Of a stretch of DNA of 18,223 nt, positions 8,839 to 16,774 are shown one piece after another (the stretch's first letter is position 1; each line of letters starts with the position of its first letter). This stretch comes from CAYMTR01 sp964393405. Lineage in GTDB: Bacteria > Bacteroidota > Bacteroidia > Bacteroidales > Prolixibacteraceae. The notes beneath the pieces are model-generated. The model was not told the origin of the DNA and did no database searches. It saw only the letters and a program-made list of their open reading frames with translations. The translations under genes were made by a program, and so were the position numbers. Location: contig CAYMTR010000055.1 of the NCBI GenBank assembly GCA_964393405.1, positions 1 through 18,223 of the forward strand, in the 5' to 3' direction.

Positions 8839-9783
8839 TTAGAAGCTTGAGCCAAAAGTTCCAACTGTTGGAACAGGACTTACTGTCAGAGTTGCAGTGT
8901 TTTCACCAACAGTATTAGCATCAACTTCAGTTCCACCGGCATCTTCAGCATTGGATATTGCAAAAGTCAATGCTTCTGATACTGTCTGAACTGGCATCAA
9001 TGCCCTCACATAAATTGTGTTTACACCTGCAGCAATATTTTGATTCCCTGCAGTTAGCGCGCTAAATGTTGTATTTCCAGCAGGTGCAATTTGCCATTCT
9101 GCAGTAGCAACAGCTGGGTTTATTGTTGTATTAGGAGTAAATACCCATGCAGCATTTATAAGAGGATCACTAGCACTTGGGGTACGAACAACCTTGAAAT
9201 ATACATAAGTGCTACCATCTGTCATGGAATTATCTGTAAGACTACCTGCAACTAAATCTTGTCCGAAAGGCACTGGACATATTGTTCCTCCAGAAGTTGG
9301 AAGTGATGTTCCTGTAGGAAGGAGTTGTAAATCAGCAAATGAAATATCTCCATCATCAACAGTAACTGCTAAAACATTGAAATTAACAACATAGTCAACA
9401 GGAGTAACTGGAACAACAGGTAATGATCTCCAAGTTTCGCAACCAGATTGATCAACAACATGAATCCATACCCAAAGAGATACTCCTACAGAAGCGCTAC
9501 CCCATGTTACTTCTAAAGAAGCAGTTCCATCAGTTACAGCTGTACCAGCAGCAGGTGTCTGCGACATTGCCGCCCATGTGCCAGTACCTGAAGCTACATT
9601 TGTATATGTAGTCGCACCATTTGAAACGCCCATTGTAACAAGGTCTCCATTTGTCAATCCGTCAACCACATAAGTATGAGTAGCACCGGCATAAGGAGCC
9701 ATAGGTGTACTCTGTGCAAACAATTTGCTGCTAAAACCTACCAGCCCAATTAAAATCAATAAAGTAAAAATCTGTTTTTTCAT
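8839..9783 (-). CDS. Exported acidic two-domain protein of unknown function, first gene of the surface cluster
   Basis: This encodes a 314-aa protein of no family I can name. The signal peptide (MKKQIFTLLILIGLVGF...LFA) is followed by Gln. Module one has GATHTYVVDGLT at 33-44, VTW at 92-94 and SGC with Cys115. Module two (about 165-305) starts near TICPVP and ends ATLTVSPVP. The mature chain is rich in Ala, Thr, Val, Gly and Ser. It has only four Lys/Arg residues against about 22 Asp/Glu, so it is strongly acidic; that composition is common in abundant extracellular structural proteins. It is the first gene of the minus-strand cluster. I found no exact TAnnTTTG box upstream, and no Shine-Dalgarno is visible. 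Confidence 0.8.
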   Translation of the reverse strand: MKKQIFTLLILIGLVGFSSKLFAQSTPMAPYAGATHTYVVDGLTNGDLVTMGVSNGATTYTNVASGTGTWAAMSQTPAAGTAVTDGTASLEVTWGSASVGVSLWVWIHVVDQSGCETWRSLPVVPVTPVDYVVNFNVLAVTVDDGDISFADLQLLPTGTSLPTSGGTICPVPFGQDLVAGSLTDNSMTDGSTYVYFKVVRTPSASDPLINAAWVFTPNTTINPAVATAEWQIAPAGNTTFSALTAGNQNIAAGVNTIYVRALMPVQTVSEALTFAISNAEDAGGTEVDANTVGENTATLTVSPVPTVGTFGSSF

Positions 9784-10381
9784 TGTGTTGAATTTTTAAA
9801 TTAACATTTTAAATAATCTTATCTCTTTATCTCAAAATTTCATTTATTACTGCAAACAACAAAAGCACTTTTCAAAGAAGCGCTACCCGATATTCTTAAA
9901 AGGAAAATATTCAAATGTGAATGCTTAATAAATAAGGAGGTAATATAAACAGAAATCCCCCTCAAACTGTTGGTAAGTCTGAATGGCAACTTTTCTCTTA
10001 ATTTCTTTAAACAATTGTTCCTCTTCATCTCAATTCATTCCCTAAAACGCACTAAAAAAATAATGGCAGATTTAACTACTTAAGTAAAATTGAGAGATTT
10101 TTCAAGGGTGAGGTACTATTCCTTTTTATGGAACGAAGCCTAATCTTAATAATACACAAGGCTCTTAAGTGTTTTAAATCTAATTTTCCTTCCCTCTTAA
10201 ATCTTCTCCTCCATTATTTTTAAAACCAACCGTTATGTTTTTCAAAACTTAATATGATTGATTTTTGAACGCTTCTCTTTTATAAAACTATTATTCTTAA
10301 ATTTACTTCCCCAAATAAATTCTAGAAACAGGAGTAAAACAACTAAGTTCTGAATACATATGCAAAGGTTTTTGATGAATG
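9784..10381. other. AT-rich intergenic region between divergent genes
   Basis: About 600 bp with no convincing gene. It must carry the promoters of the minus-strand surface cluster and of the plus-strand Lys-rich protein, but neither strand shows an exact TAnnTTTG box here. AGGAGGT at about 9936-9942 resembles a ribosome site but no start codon follows it closely. A 13-bp sequence, AGAAGCGCTACCC (9876-9888), recurs at 9490-9502 inside the 314-aa gene. Confidence 0.5.
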
Positions 10382-10429
10382 GTAGTTTTATATTGACGAA
10401 ACTACATCTGTTAATAAGTAGTTTTTTTT
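10382..10429 (+). promoter_or_regulatory. Competing hairpins with a T-run just before a gene (attenuator-like)
   Basis: GTAGTTT occurs at 10382-10388 and again at 10418-10424, and its complement AAACTAC lies between them at 10399-10405. AAACTAC can therefore pair with the upstream copy (10-nt loop) or with the downstream copy (12-nt loop). The downstream hairpin runs into eight T residues (10422-10429), giving a terminator-like shape. Both stems are only 7 bp and AT-rich. Confidence 0.4.
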
Positions 10430-10459
10430 ATGTTTTTCAGAATTAAAGATGATACTATA

Positions 10460-11200
10460 ATGAATAAAGGAAGCTCAAGAAAACATATAAACATACATTT
10501 TGCATTTTTGCTCATTCTTATAACCATGATGCTAGTCCCTGTACATGAGATATATGCAGAGAAAAACAAAAGCAAATTTGCCCATATAATGTTTGAAGAC
10601 AATAATGATGACGGCTCCAAAACATATATCGCAAACCTCTCACAGAAAGAATTGTATAAACTGAAAAACGATTTGGCATTTTCAGGATCAGCAGCAAACA
10701 GTAAAAAGAGTTTCAACGAGAATAACCGTGACGACCGCGAGAATTATGTGAACAGAATTGCCTCAGGGAAATACCCTAAGAAGAGAAAACAAAATGCAGA
10801 AAGGGAACTATTCGGTCACCAAAGTATTAAAAATGAAAAGTCGAAGGCCAAAATAGCTGCAGCTAAATCTGAAAGCCTTACTGCCAAATACGAAAAGAAC
10901 AAGGAAAAGAAGGATAAATTAGCTCAAGCAGAAAATAAAATCAGAAGTCAGAAAAGACAACCTGCAGCCTATAAAAAAGGTGCAAGGAGGATACGTAACG
11001 GACAAAGCATTAAAAAATCTGCAGGTAATGTTGGATTCCTGGTTAAGTACTCAATTGTTGAAGATAGTTACGTTAATACCTATGTGACTTTTTTCGAAGA
11101 TTACCTGAAAGAAGGTAGCCACTACAAACTAAAATATCATGGTACCGGCAGTAACAGAAAATATTACCTTGAATATGTATCTGTCCCATCAATTAACTGA
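10460..11200 (+). CDS. Lys-rich exported protein of unknown function
   Basis: This encodes a 246-aa protein from ATG 10460. An in-frame ATG at 10430 would add ten residues. I prefer 10460 because 10430 abuts the T-run of the preceding hairpin and the shorter form gives a more normal signal peptide (hydrophobic core about 12-27, possible cleavage after EIYA at 33). The mature part has a highly charged middle (about 80-190) full of Lys, Arg, Asn and Glu (KKRKQNAERE, KYEKNKEKKDK), probably helical or disordered. A C-terminal 55 residues (VGFLVKYSIVEDSYVNTYV...YHGTGSNRKYYLEYV) looks beta-rich. I recognise no family. It is strongly basic, in contrast to the acidic secreted proteins encoded divergently. 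Confidence 0.7.
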   Translation: MNKGSSRKHINIHFAFLLILITMMLVPVHEIYAEKNKSKFAHIMFEDNNDDGSKTYIANLSQKELYKLKNDLAFSGSAANSKKSFNENNRDDRENYVNRIASGKYPKKRKQNAERELFGHQSIKNEKSKAKIAAAKSESLTAKYEKNKEKKDKLAQAENKIRSQKRQPAAYKKGARRIRNGQSIKKSAGNVGFLVKYSIVEDSYVNTYVTFFEDYLKEGSHYKLKYHGTGSNRKYYLEYVSVPSIN

Positions 11201-11228
11201 CTTTCTAAGGACTTGCTGGAACCATCAA

Positions 11229-11250
11229 TATATTGAAGCCTTTCAATATA
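11229..11250. terminator. AT-rich hairpin after the Lys-rich protein gene
   Basis: A perfect 9-bp inverted repeat, TATATTGAA/TTCAATATA (11229-11237 and 11242-11250), has a 4-nt loop and lies 28 bp after the stop at 11200. It has no T-run, so termination is possible but unproven. Confidence 0.35.
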
Positions 11251-11473
11251 ATAAAACAGTCTGTTATGTGTGTAAAATTTTCGTAAACTTTTTATTAATT
11301 CATTATTAGCTGATAATCTAATATTTGATTCATTATTTAGAAATAGTGAATTATTGACTCCCCTTTTCCATTGGGAAAAAACAAATTCGCATATTTGCGC
11401 CAATAATTGTTTAGTAATAAATTGTTAATCGTTTTTAAACAATAGTCATTCGTTTAGTAAATATTATCTGCAT

Positions 11474-12121
11474 ATGGATATCTCTAGAATTCTTAAGTTT
11501 TTTATTCCTAAGGAAAGAAAGTTTTATGGAATGTTCAACAACATTTCCTCAATAGTAGTTGAAGCTTCAACTGAATTTAAAAAACTCATCAACGCACCTA
11601 CTTACGAGGAAAGAAAAGCTTTTGGTGCTTCAATAAAAACTATCGAAAGAAACTGCGATGATATGACCAACGGTCTCTTTGAGGAATTGCATAAAACTTT
11701 TATCACTCCTTTCGACAGGGAAGATATTACAGTGCTTACTGCTTCTCTCGACGATGTTGTAGACCTGATTTACGGTTCAGCCGGCAAGCTTGAATTCTAC
11801 CATCTGGATAACATCAGTCCTTACATGAAAGAAATGGTAGAACAGATATATCAAGGCACGTTGCAGGTTCAGATTGCCATTGAAGGTCTGGAAAAAATGA
11901 ACAAAGAAAACAAGGTAAAGATTGCAAGTAAAGAAATCAATAAAATTGAAAGCAAGGTTGATACTTTATATCATGAAGCCCTTACTTGCCTTTTCGAAAA
12001 TGAAAAGAACCCTATAGAACTTATCAAACAAAAAGAGATACTTCAGAATATTGAAAAGATTGCAAATAAATTAGAGGATATTTCTGACATAGTGAAGACC
12101 ATAATCGTTAAATACGCCTGA
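11474..12121 (+). CDS. DUF47/PhoU-like phosphate transport accessory protein
   Basis: This encodes a 215-aa, all-helical cytoplasmic protein of the DUF47 (PhoU-like) family. Recognisable segments are the N-terminal FIPKERKFYGMFNN, the central TFITPFDREDI (about 75-85) and a C-terminal helix IEKIANKLEDISDIVKTI. Members form helical bundles with acidic metal-binding patches. They usually sit next to PiT phosphate transporters and are thought to modulate them. Here the transporter follows after 38 bp on the same strand, so the pair is very likely an operon. The length is normal for the family. The 273-bp gap upstream holds an 8-bp inverted repeat (ATTGTTTA/TAAACAAT, 11406-11443) but no clear promoter box. 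Confidence 0.92.
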   Translation: MDISRILKFFIPKERKFYGMFNNISSIVVEASTEFKKLINAPTYEERKAFGASIKTIERNCDDMTNGLFEELHKTFITPFDREDITVLTASLDDVVDLIYGSAGKLEFYHLDNISPYMKEMVEQIYQGTLQVQIAIEGLEKMNKENKVKIASKEINKIESKVDTLYHEALTCLFENEKNPIELIKQKEILQNIEKIANKLEDISDIVKTIIVKYA

Positions 12122-12159
12122 TCTTAAGAAGGGAATTTTAAATAAATCTGAAGAGGAAT

Positions 12160-13224
12160 ATGCTTACACTACTGATAATCATTGTTGTTTTAGCCCTTGC
12201 TTTTGATCTGATAAACGGTTTCCACGATGCAGCAAATTCTATTGCAACCATTGTATCCACCAAAGTACTAACCCCTTTCAGGGCAGTAATATGGGCGGCC
12301 TTTTTCAATTTTCTTGCTTATTGGGTATTCGACCTTAAAGTTGCAAATACAGTATCAAAAACTGTAGAAAGTGGTTCAATCAACCTTCAGGTTATACTTG
12401 CAGGAATAGTTGCAGCTATCATTTGGAACCTGATAACATGGTGGAGAGGGATTCCTTCTTCATCGTCGCACACTCTTATCGGAGGATTTGCAGGAGCTGC
12501 AGTTGCTCATACCGGGACTTTCTCTGTAATAAACCAAGCTGTTATACTCAAGACTATCGGCTTCATTTTCATCGCTCCGGTAATAGGTATGTTCATTTCC
12601 TATGTACTTGCTATCATACTTATGTGGGTTTCTAAAAGATTGAACCCTCATAAAACCAATATTTGGTTTAAACGGATGCAGTTAGTTTCGTCAGGATTAT
12701 TCAGTTTGGGCCATGGAGGTAGCGACTCGCAAAAGGTAATCGGTATTATCAGTGCTGCTATGCTTGTTTTCGTAGCTTCGTTGCAACAACAGGGACTTGA
12801 AATTCCTGCATGGACACATGTAAGCCAAACAATTGATGAAGCAGGAAAAACACATCTGCACGTACCGGGATGGCTTCCTATCAGCTGTTATACAGCCATT
12901 GGACTTGGTACTATGATTGGAGGCTGGAGAATAGTAAAAACAATGGGCACAAAAATCACAAAGGTAACCCCGTTCGAAGGTGTAGTAGCTGAAACAGCCG
13001 GTGCAATCACTCTATTTGGTGTTTCTCAGGGACTAGGAATACCTGTTAGTACAACTCACACAATCTCAGGTTCAATAATGGGAGTTGGAATGACAAAACG
13101 CCTTTCTGCAGTAAGATGGGGAGTAGCATCAAACCTTCTTGTTGCTTGGATAATTACAATTCCAATAAGCATGCTGATTGCAGGTCTGGTATATTATTTT
13201 ATGATTCTAATTGGTGTTGGTTAG
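12160..13224 (+). CDS. PiT family inorganic phosphate transporter
   Basis: This encodes a 354-aa inner-membrane protein with about ten hydrophobic segments and the internal duplication typical of PiT (PF01384) carriers. These take up phosphate, probably as a metal-phosphate complex, with protons or sodium. The first signature GFHDAANSIA is at 20-29, followed by GIPSSSSHTLIGG at 97-109. The second half has GHGGSDSQKVIG at 184-195 and GIPVSTTHTISGSIMGVG at 293-310. In the second signature the usual HGxND pattern reads HGGSD, with Ser in place of Asn. A modest AGAGG ribosome site precedes the ATG. It is coupled to the DUF47 gene just upstream. Confidence 0.95.
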   Translation: MLTLLIIIVVLALAFDLINGFHDAANSIATIVSTKVLTPFRAVIWAAFFNFLAYWVFDLKVANTVSKTVESGSINLQVILAGIVAAIIWNLITWWRGIPSSSSHTLIGGFAGAAVAHTGTFSVINQAVILKTIGFIFIAPVIGMFISYVLAIILMWVSKRLNPHKTNIWFKRMQLVSSGLFSLGHGGSDSQKVIGIISAAMLVFVASLQQQGLEIPAWTHVSQTIDEAGKTHLHVPGWLPISCYTAIGLGTMIGGWRIVKTMGTKITKVTPFEGVVAETAGAITLFGVSQGLGIPVSTTHTISGSIMGVGMTKRLSAVRWGVASNLLVAWIITIPISMLIAGLVYYFMILIGVG

Positions 13225-13320
13225 TAGACAAGTAAAAAATAATTCCTTTGTTTTCTTTTAAATAGTTTGATTATTTTTGAAGAATTAAAAAGAGAATCAT
13301 TAAACCATTATTTTTTCACA

Positions 13321-14646
13321 ATGCGAATTAAAATAGGCTTAAACATATATTTTGAATTCTCCCTCATCATAATTTTCTTATTAACTTCATGTCTCACACT
13401 AAAAGAGAACTATATTTCATCAAGTAATCCTTCTTCTGATGCAAATTTTATTTCCAAGCCTGTGTCTAATGCTGAAAGAAAACTTCTGAACCATCAGGCC
13501 GACAGCATTATGAAAAAGCTTTCTGAAAGAAAAGGTGCTGAGTTACACATAAAAGCAGAAGATCTTAATAAACTTTATACCATATTCTCCCGACAGATTG
13601 AATACGACCGATATTATAATTCGATATTACTGAAAGGAGCATCAGATAACGATTCCATCACTTCAGAACAGTGCCTCGCATCCATATATCTCTTAAATTC
13701 AGCAGCTTATTATGACAAGACCTACTATGCCAATAAAAAGGTAAGAAGGGCTCTCAATCGGGGTAATTACAGCAATAACATACCAAAGAATACACTTCAA
13801 AAAAGCAATGAGTTTCTGTATTCACCGGAAATAAGAAAAAGCATCTCTCCTTGTCTTGAGAAAAAGATATCCCCGGAATTCGACAGCATTTATAATTCGT
13901 TGCCAAGTACCGATTATTTACATGCTTCAAAAAACTGGTTTAACAGAGGTAATGAAAGCGTCAGCTCATTTGTTTACGATGCAACAGGAGCCAGTAGTTA
14001 TGCCTTTGGAAATACAGTGGGGGCATTCAACCAAAAGGTTGATCAGGTAAGAAGGGCCGAAATGATTGCCCCCTACCTTAAACCTTACGACATCATTATT
14101 TCTAAGTCGCCGCACCATCTTACCGATAAATTCATACCAGGATATTTTGGCCATTCAGCCATTTGTTTTGGGGAAGATATTTCAAAACCTAAATACGATA
14201 ACAACAATCGTATAATTCGAACGGGCAAGCATGGTGTCTTCAATAAAACCTTAGTGGAGGCACTGCGTCAGGGAGTTAAAGTAAGCTCACTGGAAGAATT
14301 TGCCGATGGTGATGTTTATCTGATTATTCGAATCAAGAATCTTAGCAACGCTCAAAAATTCTCAATGATATTCAATGCCCGCCAACAAATATCAAAACCT
14401 TACGACTTCAATTTCGATATTGAATCATCAGAAGCTATTACATGTACAGAGCTTGTATTTCTGGCTTGCGACTTTATCGACTGGAAGGTAAGGTACACTT
14501 TCGGTCGTTTCACCCTTTCGCCCGATGATTTACTTTCAACGGCAATAGAAAACGACAATCTGGAAGTGCCGATACTAATAAGTGGCGACAAGGTTATTGA
14601 AAACCCTGGAACAGAAATATTAAAATCGCTGCTTTCTCAGGATTAA
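13321..14646 (+). CDS. Lipoprotein with a YiiX/YebB-like permuted NlpC/P60 hydrolase domain
   Basis: This encodes a 441-aa protein. ATG 13321 gives a proper lipoprotein signal with a hydrophobic run and lipobox LLTSC (Cys24), so I prefer it to TTG 13267, which would add 18 residues in front. Residues 25 to about 230 are a linker and helical region I cannot assign. The C-terminal half matches the YiiX/YebB-like permuted papain-fold family. LKPYDIIISKSP begins the domain, PGYFGHSAICFG supplies the likely catalytic His278, and ITCTELVFLACDF supplies the likely nucleophile Cys375, preceded by the family-typical YDFNFDIES. These enzymes are thought to be amidases or peptidases of peptidoglycan or lipid substrates. 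It is probably anchored to a membrane; the substrate is unknown. It follows the PiT gene after 96 bp and meets the aromatic operon tail-to-tail. Confidence 0.8.
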   Translation: MRIKIGLNIYFEFSLIIIFLLTSCLTLKENYISSSNPSSDANFISKPVSNAERKLLNHQADSIMKKLSERKGAELHIKAEDLNKLYTIFSRQIEYDRYYNSILLKGASDNDSITSEQCLASIYLLNSAAYYDKTYYANKKVRRALNRGNYSNNIPKNTLQKSNEFLYSPEIRKSISPCLEKKISPEFDSIYNSLPSTDYLHASKNWFNRGNESVSSFVYDATGASSYAFGNTVGAFNQKVDQVRRAEMIAPYLKPYDIIISKSPHHLTDKFIPGYFGHSAICFGEDISKPKYDNNNRIIRTGKHGVFNKTLVEALRQGVKVSSLEEFADGDVYLIIRIKNLSNAQKFSMIFNARQQISKPYDFNFDIESSEAITCTELVFLACDFIDWKVRYTFGRFTLSPDDLLSTAIENDNLEVPILISGDKVIENPGTEILKSLLSQD

Positions 14647-14676
14647 AAACCCTTATCGCCAAGTCTCCGGTGATAA
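14645..14676 (-). terminator. Terminator of the aromatic amino acid operon
   Basis: On the minus strand an 8-bp hairpin, TTATCACC/GGCGATAA (14676-14669 and 14660-14653, one G-U pair, 8-nt loop), is followed by GGG and five T residues. It begins 11 nt after the DAHP synthase/chorismate mutase stop codon and overlaps the last bases of the convergent lipoprotein gene. Confidence 0.6.
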
Positions 14677-14687
14677 CACCACCATAT

Positions 14688-15782
14688 TTACTCACTAATA
14701 TCAATCAGCTCTGTTTGCTGACGCACTGAATCTTCATGTATCAGCTGAAAAATATTCTTTATAAAAAGAGGATCTATATCAAGTTTTTGACCTAAACTTA
14801 CCCTGGCAGCCATCATCTTTGAGAGACGATCGACTTGTAAAGCCATAACATTGTTGCTTTTCTTATAAAGAGCGATTTCTTTAACAATATTTGCCCTTGC
14901 AGCCAATGTTTCGATCAGCTCATTATCGAGTGCATCAATCCTGCTCCTCAGTCGGTCGAGTTGCGATTCGTACTCTTCGTTTGTTGAATTCTCATTCCTC
15001 ACAATCAGCTTGTCAAGCATCTTTGTCAGATCGGTAGGAGTAAGCTGCTGCTCTTTATCACTTAAAGCGCAAGAAGGATCAATGTGCGATTCAACTATAA
15101 GTCCTGAGAAGCCCATATCATAAGCCTTCTGCGATAATTCAAATAGATACTCACGCTTCCCGGCAATGTGACTAGGATCGCAAATAATCGGCAAATTAGG
15201 CATTGAATGCCTTAATTCGAAATAAGTCTTCCAACCAGGATAGTTGCGGTATTTTGTCTCTTGGTATGGAGAGAACCCCCTGTGAATTCCAAAGATCTTT
15301 TTAATACCTACTGCGTTAATCCTTTCAATAGCACCCATCCATAAAGACAAGTCAGGGTTCATTGGATTTTTTATCCCAACAATAGTATCTGTACCCTTAA
15401 GTACATCTGCTATCTCCTGAACAACGAAAGGACTTCCTGTAGAGCGAGCTCCAATCCAGAGTATATCAATACCTGCTTTCAGGCATTCTTCAGTATGTTG
15501 TGCATTAGCAACTTCAGTTGCTGTAAGAAGACCCGTTTCCTCCTTGACTTTTTTAAGCCATTCAAGCCCTATAGAACCAATCCCCTCAAATGATCCGGGT
15601 CTTGTACGTGGTTTCCATACTCCGCCTCTGTAGGCTGAGATTCTCTTTTCTTTTTTTAATTCACGCGCTGTGGAAAGAGCTTGTTCCTCGGTTTCAAGGC
15701 TGCAAGGACCTGATATCAAAAGTGGACCATCAATTTCCGGCATCCAGCTTGATATTGGTAAAATGTCTAATTCAAGTGTCAT
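14688..15782 (-). CDS. Bifunctional DAHP synthase / chorismate mutase
   Basis: This encodes a 364-aa fusion. Residues 1 to about 260 are a KDO8P/DAHP synthase-type TIM barrel that condenses phosphoenolpyruvate with erythrose 4-phosphate, the first step of the shikimate pathway. Motifs are GPCS (25-28), RGGVWKPRTRPGSFEG (52-67), KNP (138-140), CDPSH (201-205) and ESHIDP (231-236). Residues about 270-355 are an AroQ-type chorismate mutase (LRSRIDALDNELIETLAARANIVKEIALYK), which turns chorismate into prephenate. The fusion is typical of Bacteroidota and places the first enzyme of the pathway and the branch-point enzyme in one chain, which in relatives allows prephenate feedback. It follows the prephenate dehydrogenase gene after 42 bp, so both should be under the upstream attenuator. 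Confidence 0.95.
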   Translation of the reverse strand: MTLELDILPISSWMPEIDGPLLISGPCSLETEEQALSTARELKKEKRISAYRGGVWKPRTRPGSFEGIGSIGLEWLKKVKEETGLLTATEVANAQHTEECLKAGIDILWIGARSTGSPFVVQEIADVLKGTDTIVGIKNPMNPDLSLWMGAIERINAVGIKKIFGIHRGFSPYQETKYRNYPGWKTYFELRHSMPNLPIICDPSHIAGKREYLFELSQKAYDMGFSGLIVESHIDPSCALSDKEQQLTPTDLTKMLDKLIVRNENSTNEEYESQLDRLRSRIDALDNELIETLAARANIVKEIALYKKSNNVMALQVDRLSKMMAARVSLGQKLDIDPLFIKNIFQLIHEDSVRQQTELIDISE

Positions 15783-15824
15783 GATATCTTATTAATTTTG
15801 TTTTATAATAGTGTTCAAACAAGT

Positions 15825-16721
15825 TTATTTCATATACATCTTAGTAGTTGTTGATTCCTCTCTAACAAAATCCTGACTGTTTCCATTTAGAATGTCTTTA
15901 ATTTTATTTGCATTCCTCATTTGCTCATATAAGTTTGTTTCATCCTTATCAATAAGGCTTTGCTTAAATTCTTCAAGGTATTTTATATAAAAATCAAGAG
16001 ATTCAACAACGTAATTCTGGTTTTGCTTAAAAATAGGTCCCCACATTTCAGGCGAGCTTTTTGCAAGACGCACAGTCGACTGAAATCCCCCACTTGCAAG
16101 ATCAAAGATTATCTTTCTGTCGTTTATTGCCAGCACAGCATTGGCAAGAGCAAATGCAGCAATATGTGGAAGGTGGGATACATGTGCTGTTGTATGATCC
16201 TGCTCGTCTGCAGTCATGTATGCAACGTCCATTCCAATAGTGTGGTACATCTTTTCAACCAAGGCCATGTGCTGAGGGCGACTCTTTTGCTGATCGCATA
16301 AAATACATATCTTCCCCTTGAACAAGCCCTCTATTGCTGCAGAAGGACCTGAAAACTCCGTACCGCACATAGGGTGAGCAGGCACATAATTGCCTCTTTT
16401 CGGATGGTTCTCAACCACATCACTAATACGCTTTTTTGTCGATCCAACATCAGTAATTGAAGTAGAAGGATCGATGATATCAAGTACATTGGGAAGAATC
16501 TTTGCAATCTTATCGACCGGTATTGCCATAACTACAATATCGGCACCTTTCACACCATCTTCCAAAGGAAGAATCTTGTCGGCAAGACCAAGTTCAAGAG
16601 CCTGTTTCTGATGCTCTTCGTTATTGTCTACCCCGATAATCTCATCTGCAAAGCCTGTCTTTCTCAGATCCCTTGCCATTGATCCGCCAATTAAACCCAG
16701 TCCGATAATTGTTACTCTCAT
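15825..16721 (-). CDS. tyrA: Prephenate dehydrogenase
   Basis: This encodes a 298-aa NAD(P)-dependent dehydrogenase that converts prephenate to 4-hydroxyphenylpyruvate, the precursor of tyrosine. The Rossmann motif GLGLIGGS is at 7-14, and the acidic residue ending the second strand is in GVDNN (Asp32). The active-site segment HPMCGTEFSG is at 116-125, and HVSHLPH at 180-186 is also typical. I start it at ATG 16721, six residues before the Rossmann glycine loop. A GTG at 16802 would add 27 residues, but that stretch is the terminator hairpin and T-run of the leader, so it is not protein-coding. It is the first structural gene of the operon; the next gene supplies prephenate. Confidence 0.95.
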   Translation of the reverse strand: MRVTIIGLGLIGGSMARDLRKTGFADEIIGVDNNEEHQKQALELGLADKILPLEDGVKGADIVVMAIPVDKIAKILPNVLDIIDPSTSITDVGSTKKRISDVVENHPKRGNYVPAHPMCGTEFSGPSAAIEGLFKGKICILCDQQKSRPQHMALVEKMYHTIGMDVAYMTADEQDHTTAHVSHLPHIAAFALANAVLAINDRKIIFDLASGGFQSTVRLAKSSPEMWGPIFKQNQNYVVESLDFYIKYLEEFKQSLIDKDETNLYEQMRNANKIKDILNGNSQDFVREESTTTKMYMK

Positions 16722-16745
16722 ATTGTATTGCTTTAAATTTTTATC

Positions 16746-16774
16746 AAAAAAAAAGGGCTCCGTTCCCGGAACCC
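16746..16774 (-). terminator. Attenuator terminator hairpin with T-run
   Basis: On the minus strand GGGTTCCG (16774-16767) pairs with CGGAGCCC (16762-16755) over 8 bp with one G-U pair. The loop is a GNRA-type tetraloop, GGAA. Nine T residues follow at once (16754-16746). This is a strong intrinsic terminator shape placed 25 bp before the prephenate dehydrogenase ATG. Confidence 0.9.

Noticed and set aside
9840..10028. 62-codon minus-strand open frame upstream of the 314-aa gene, sharing a 13-bp sequence with it
   Set aside because: Apart from a short GSAS-like match there is no signal peptide, family likeness or ribosome site. It is probably a chance frame; a degenerate copy of the module could not be shown.
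10411..10716. 101-codon minus-strand frame antisense to the Lys-rich protein
   Set aside because: It mirrors the Lys-rich coding strand (AAA/AAG read as Phe/Leu) and has no support of its own.
11406..11443. ATTGTTTA/TAAACAAT inverted repeat upstream of the DUF47 gene as a Pho box
   Set aside because: It is an 8-bp AT-rich arm pair with a 22-nt spacer in very AT-rich DNA and has no likeness to a known phosphate-response site.
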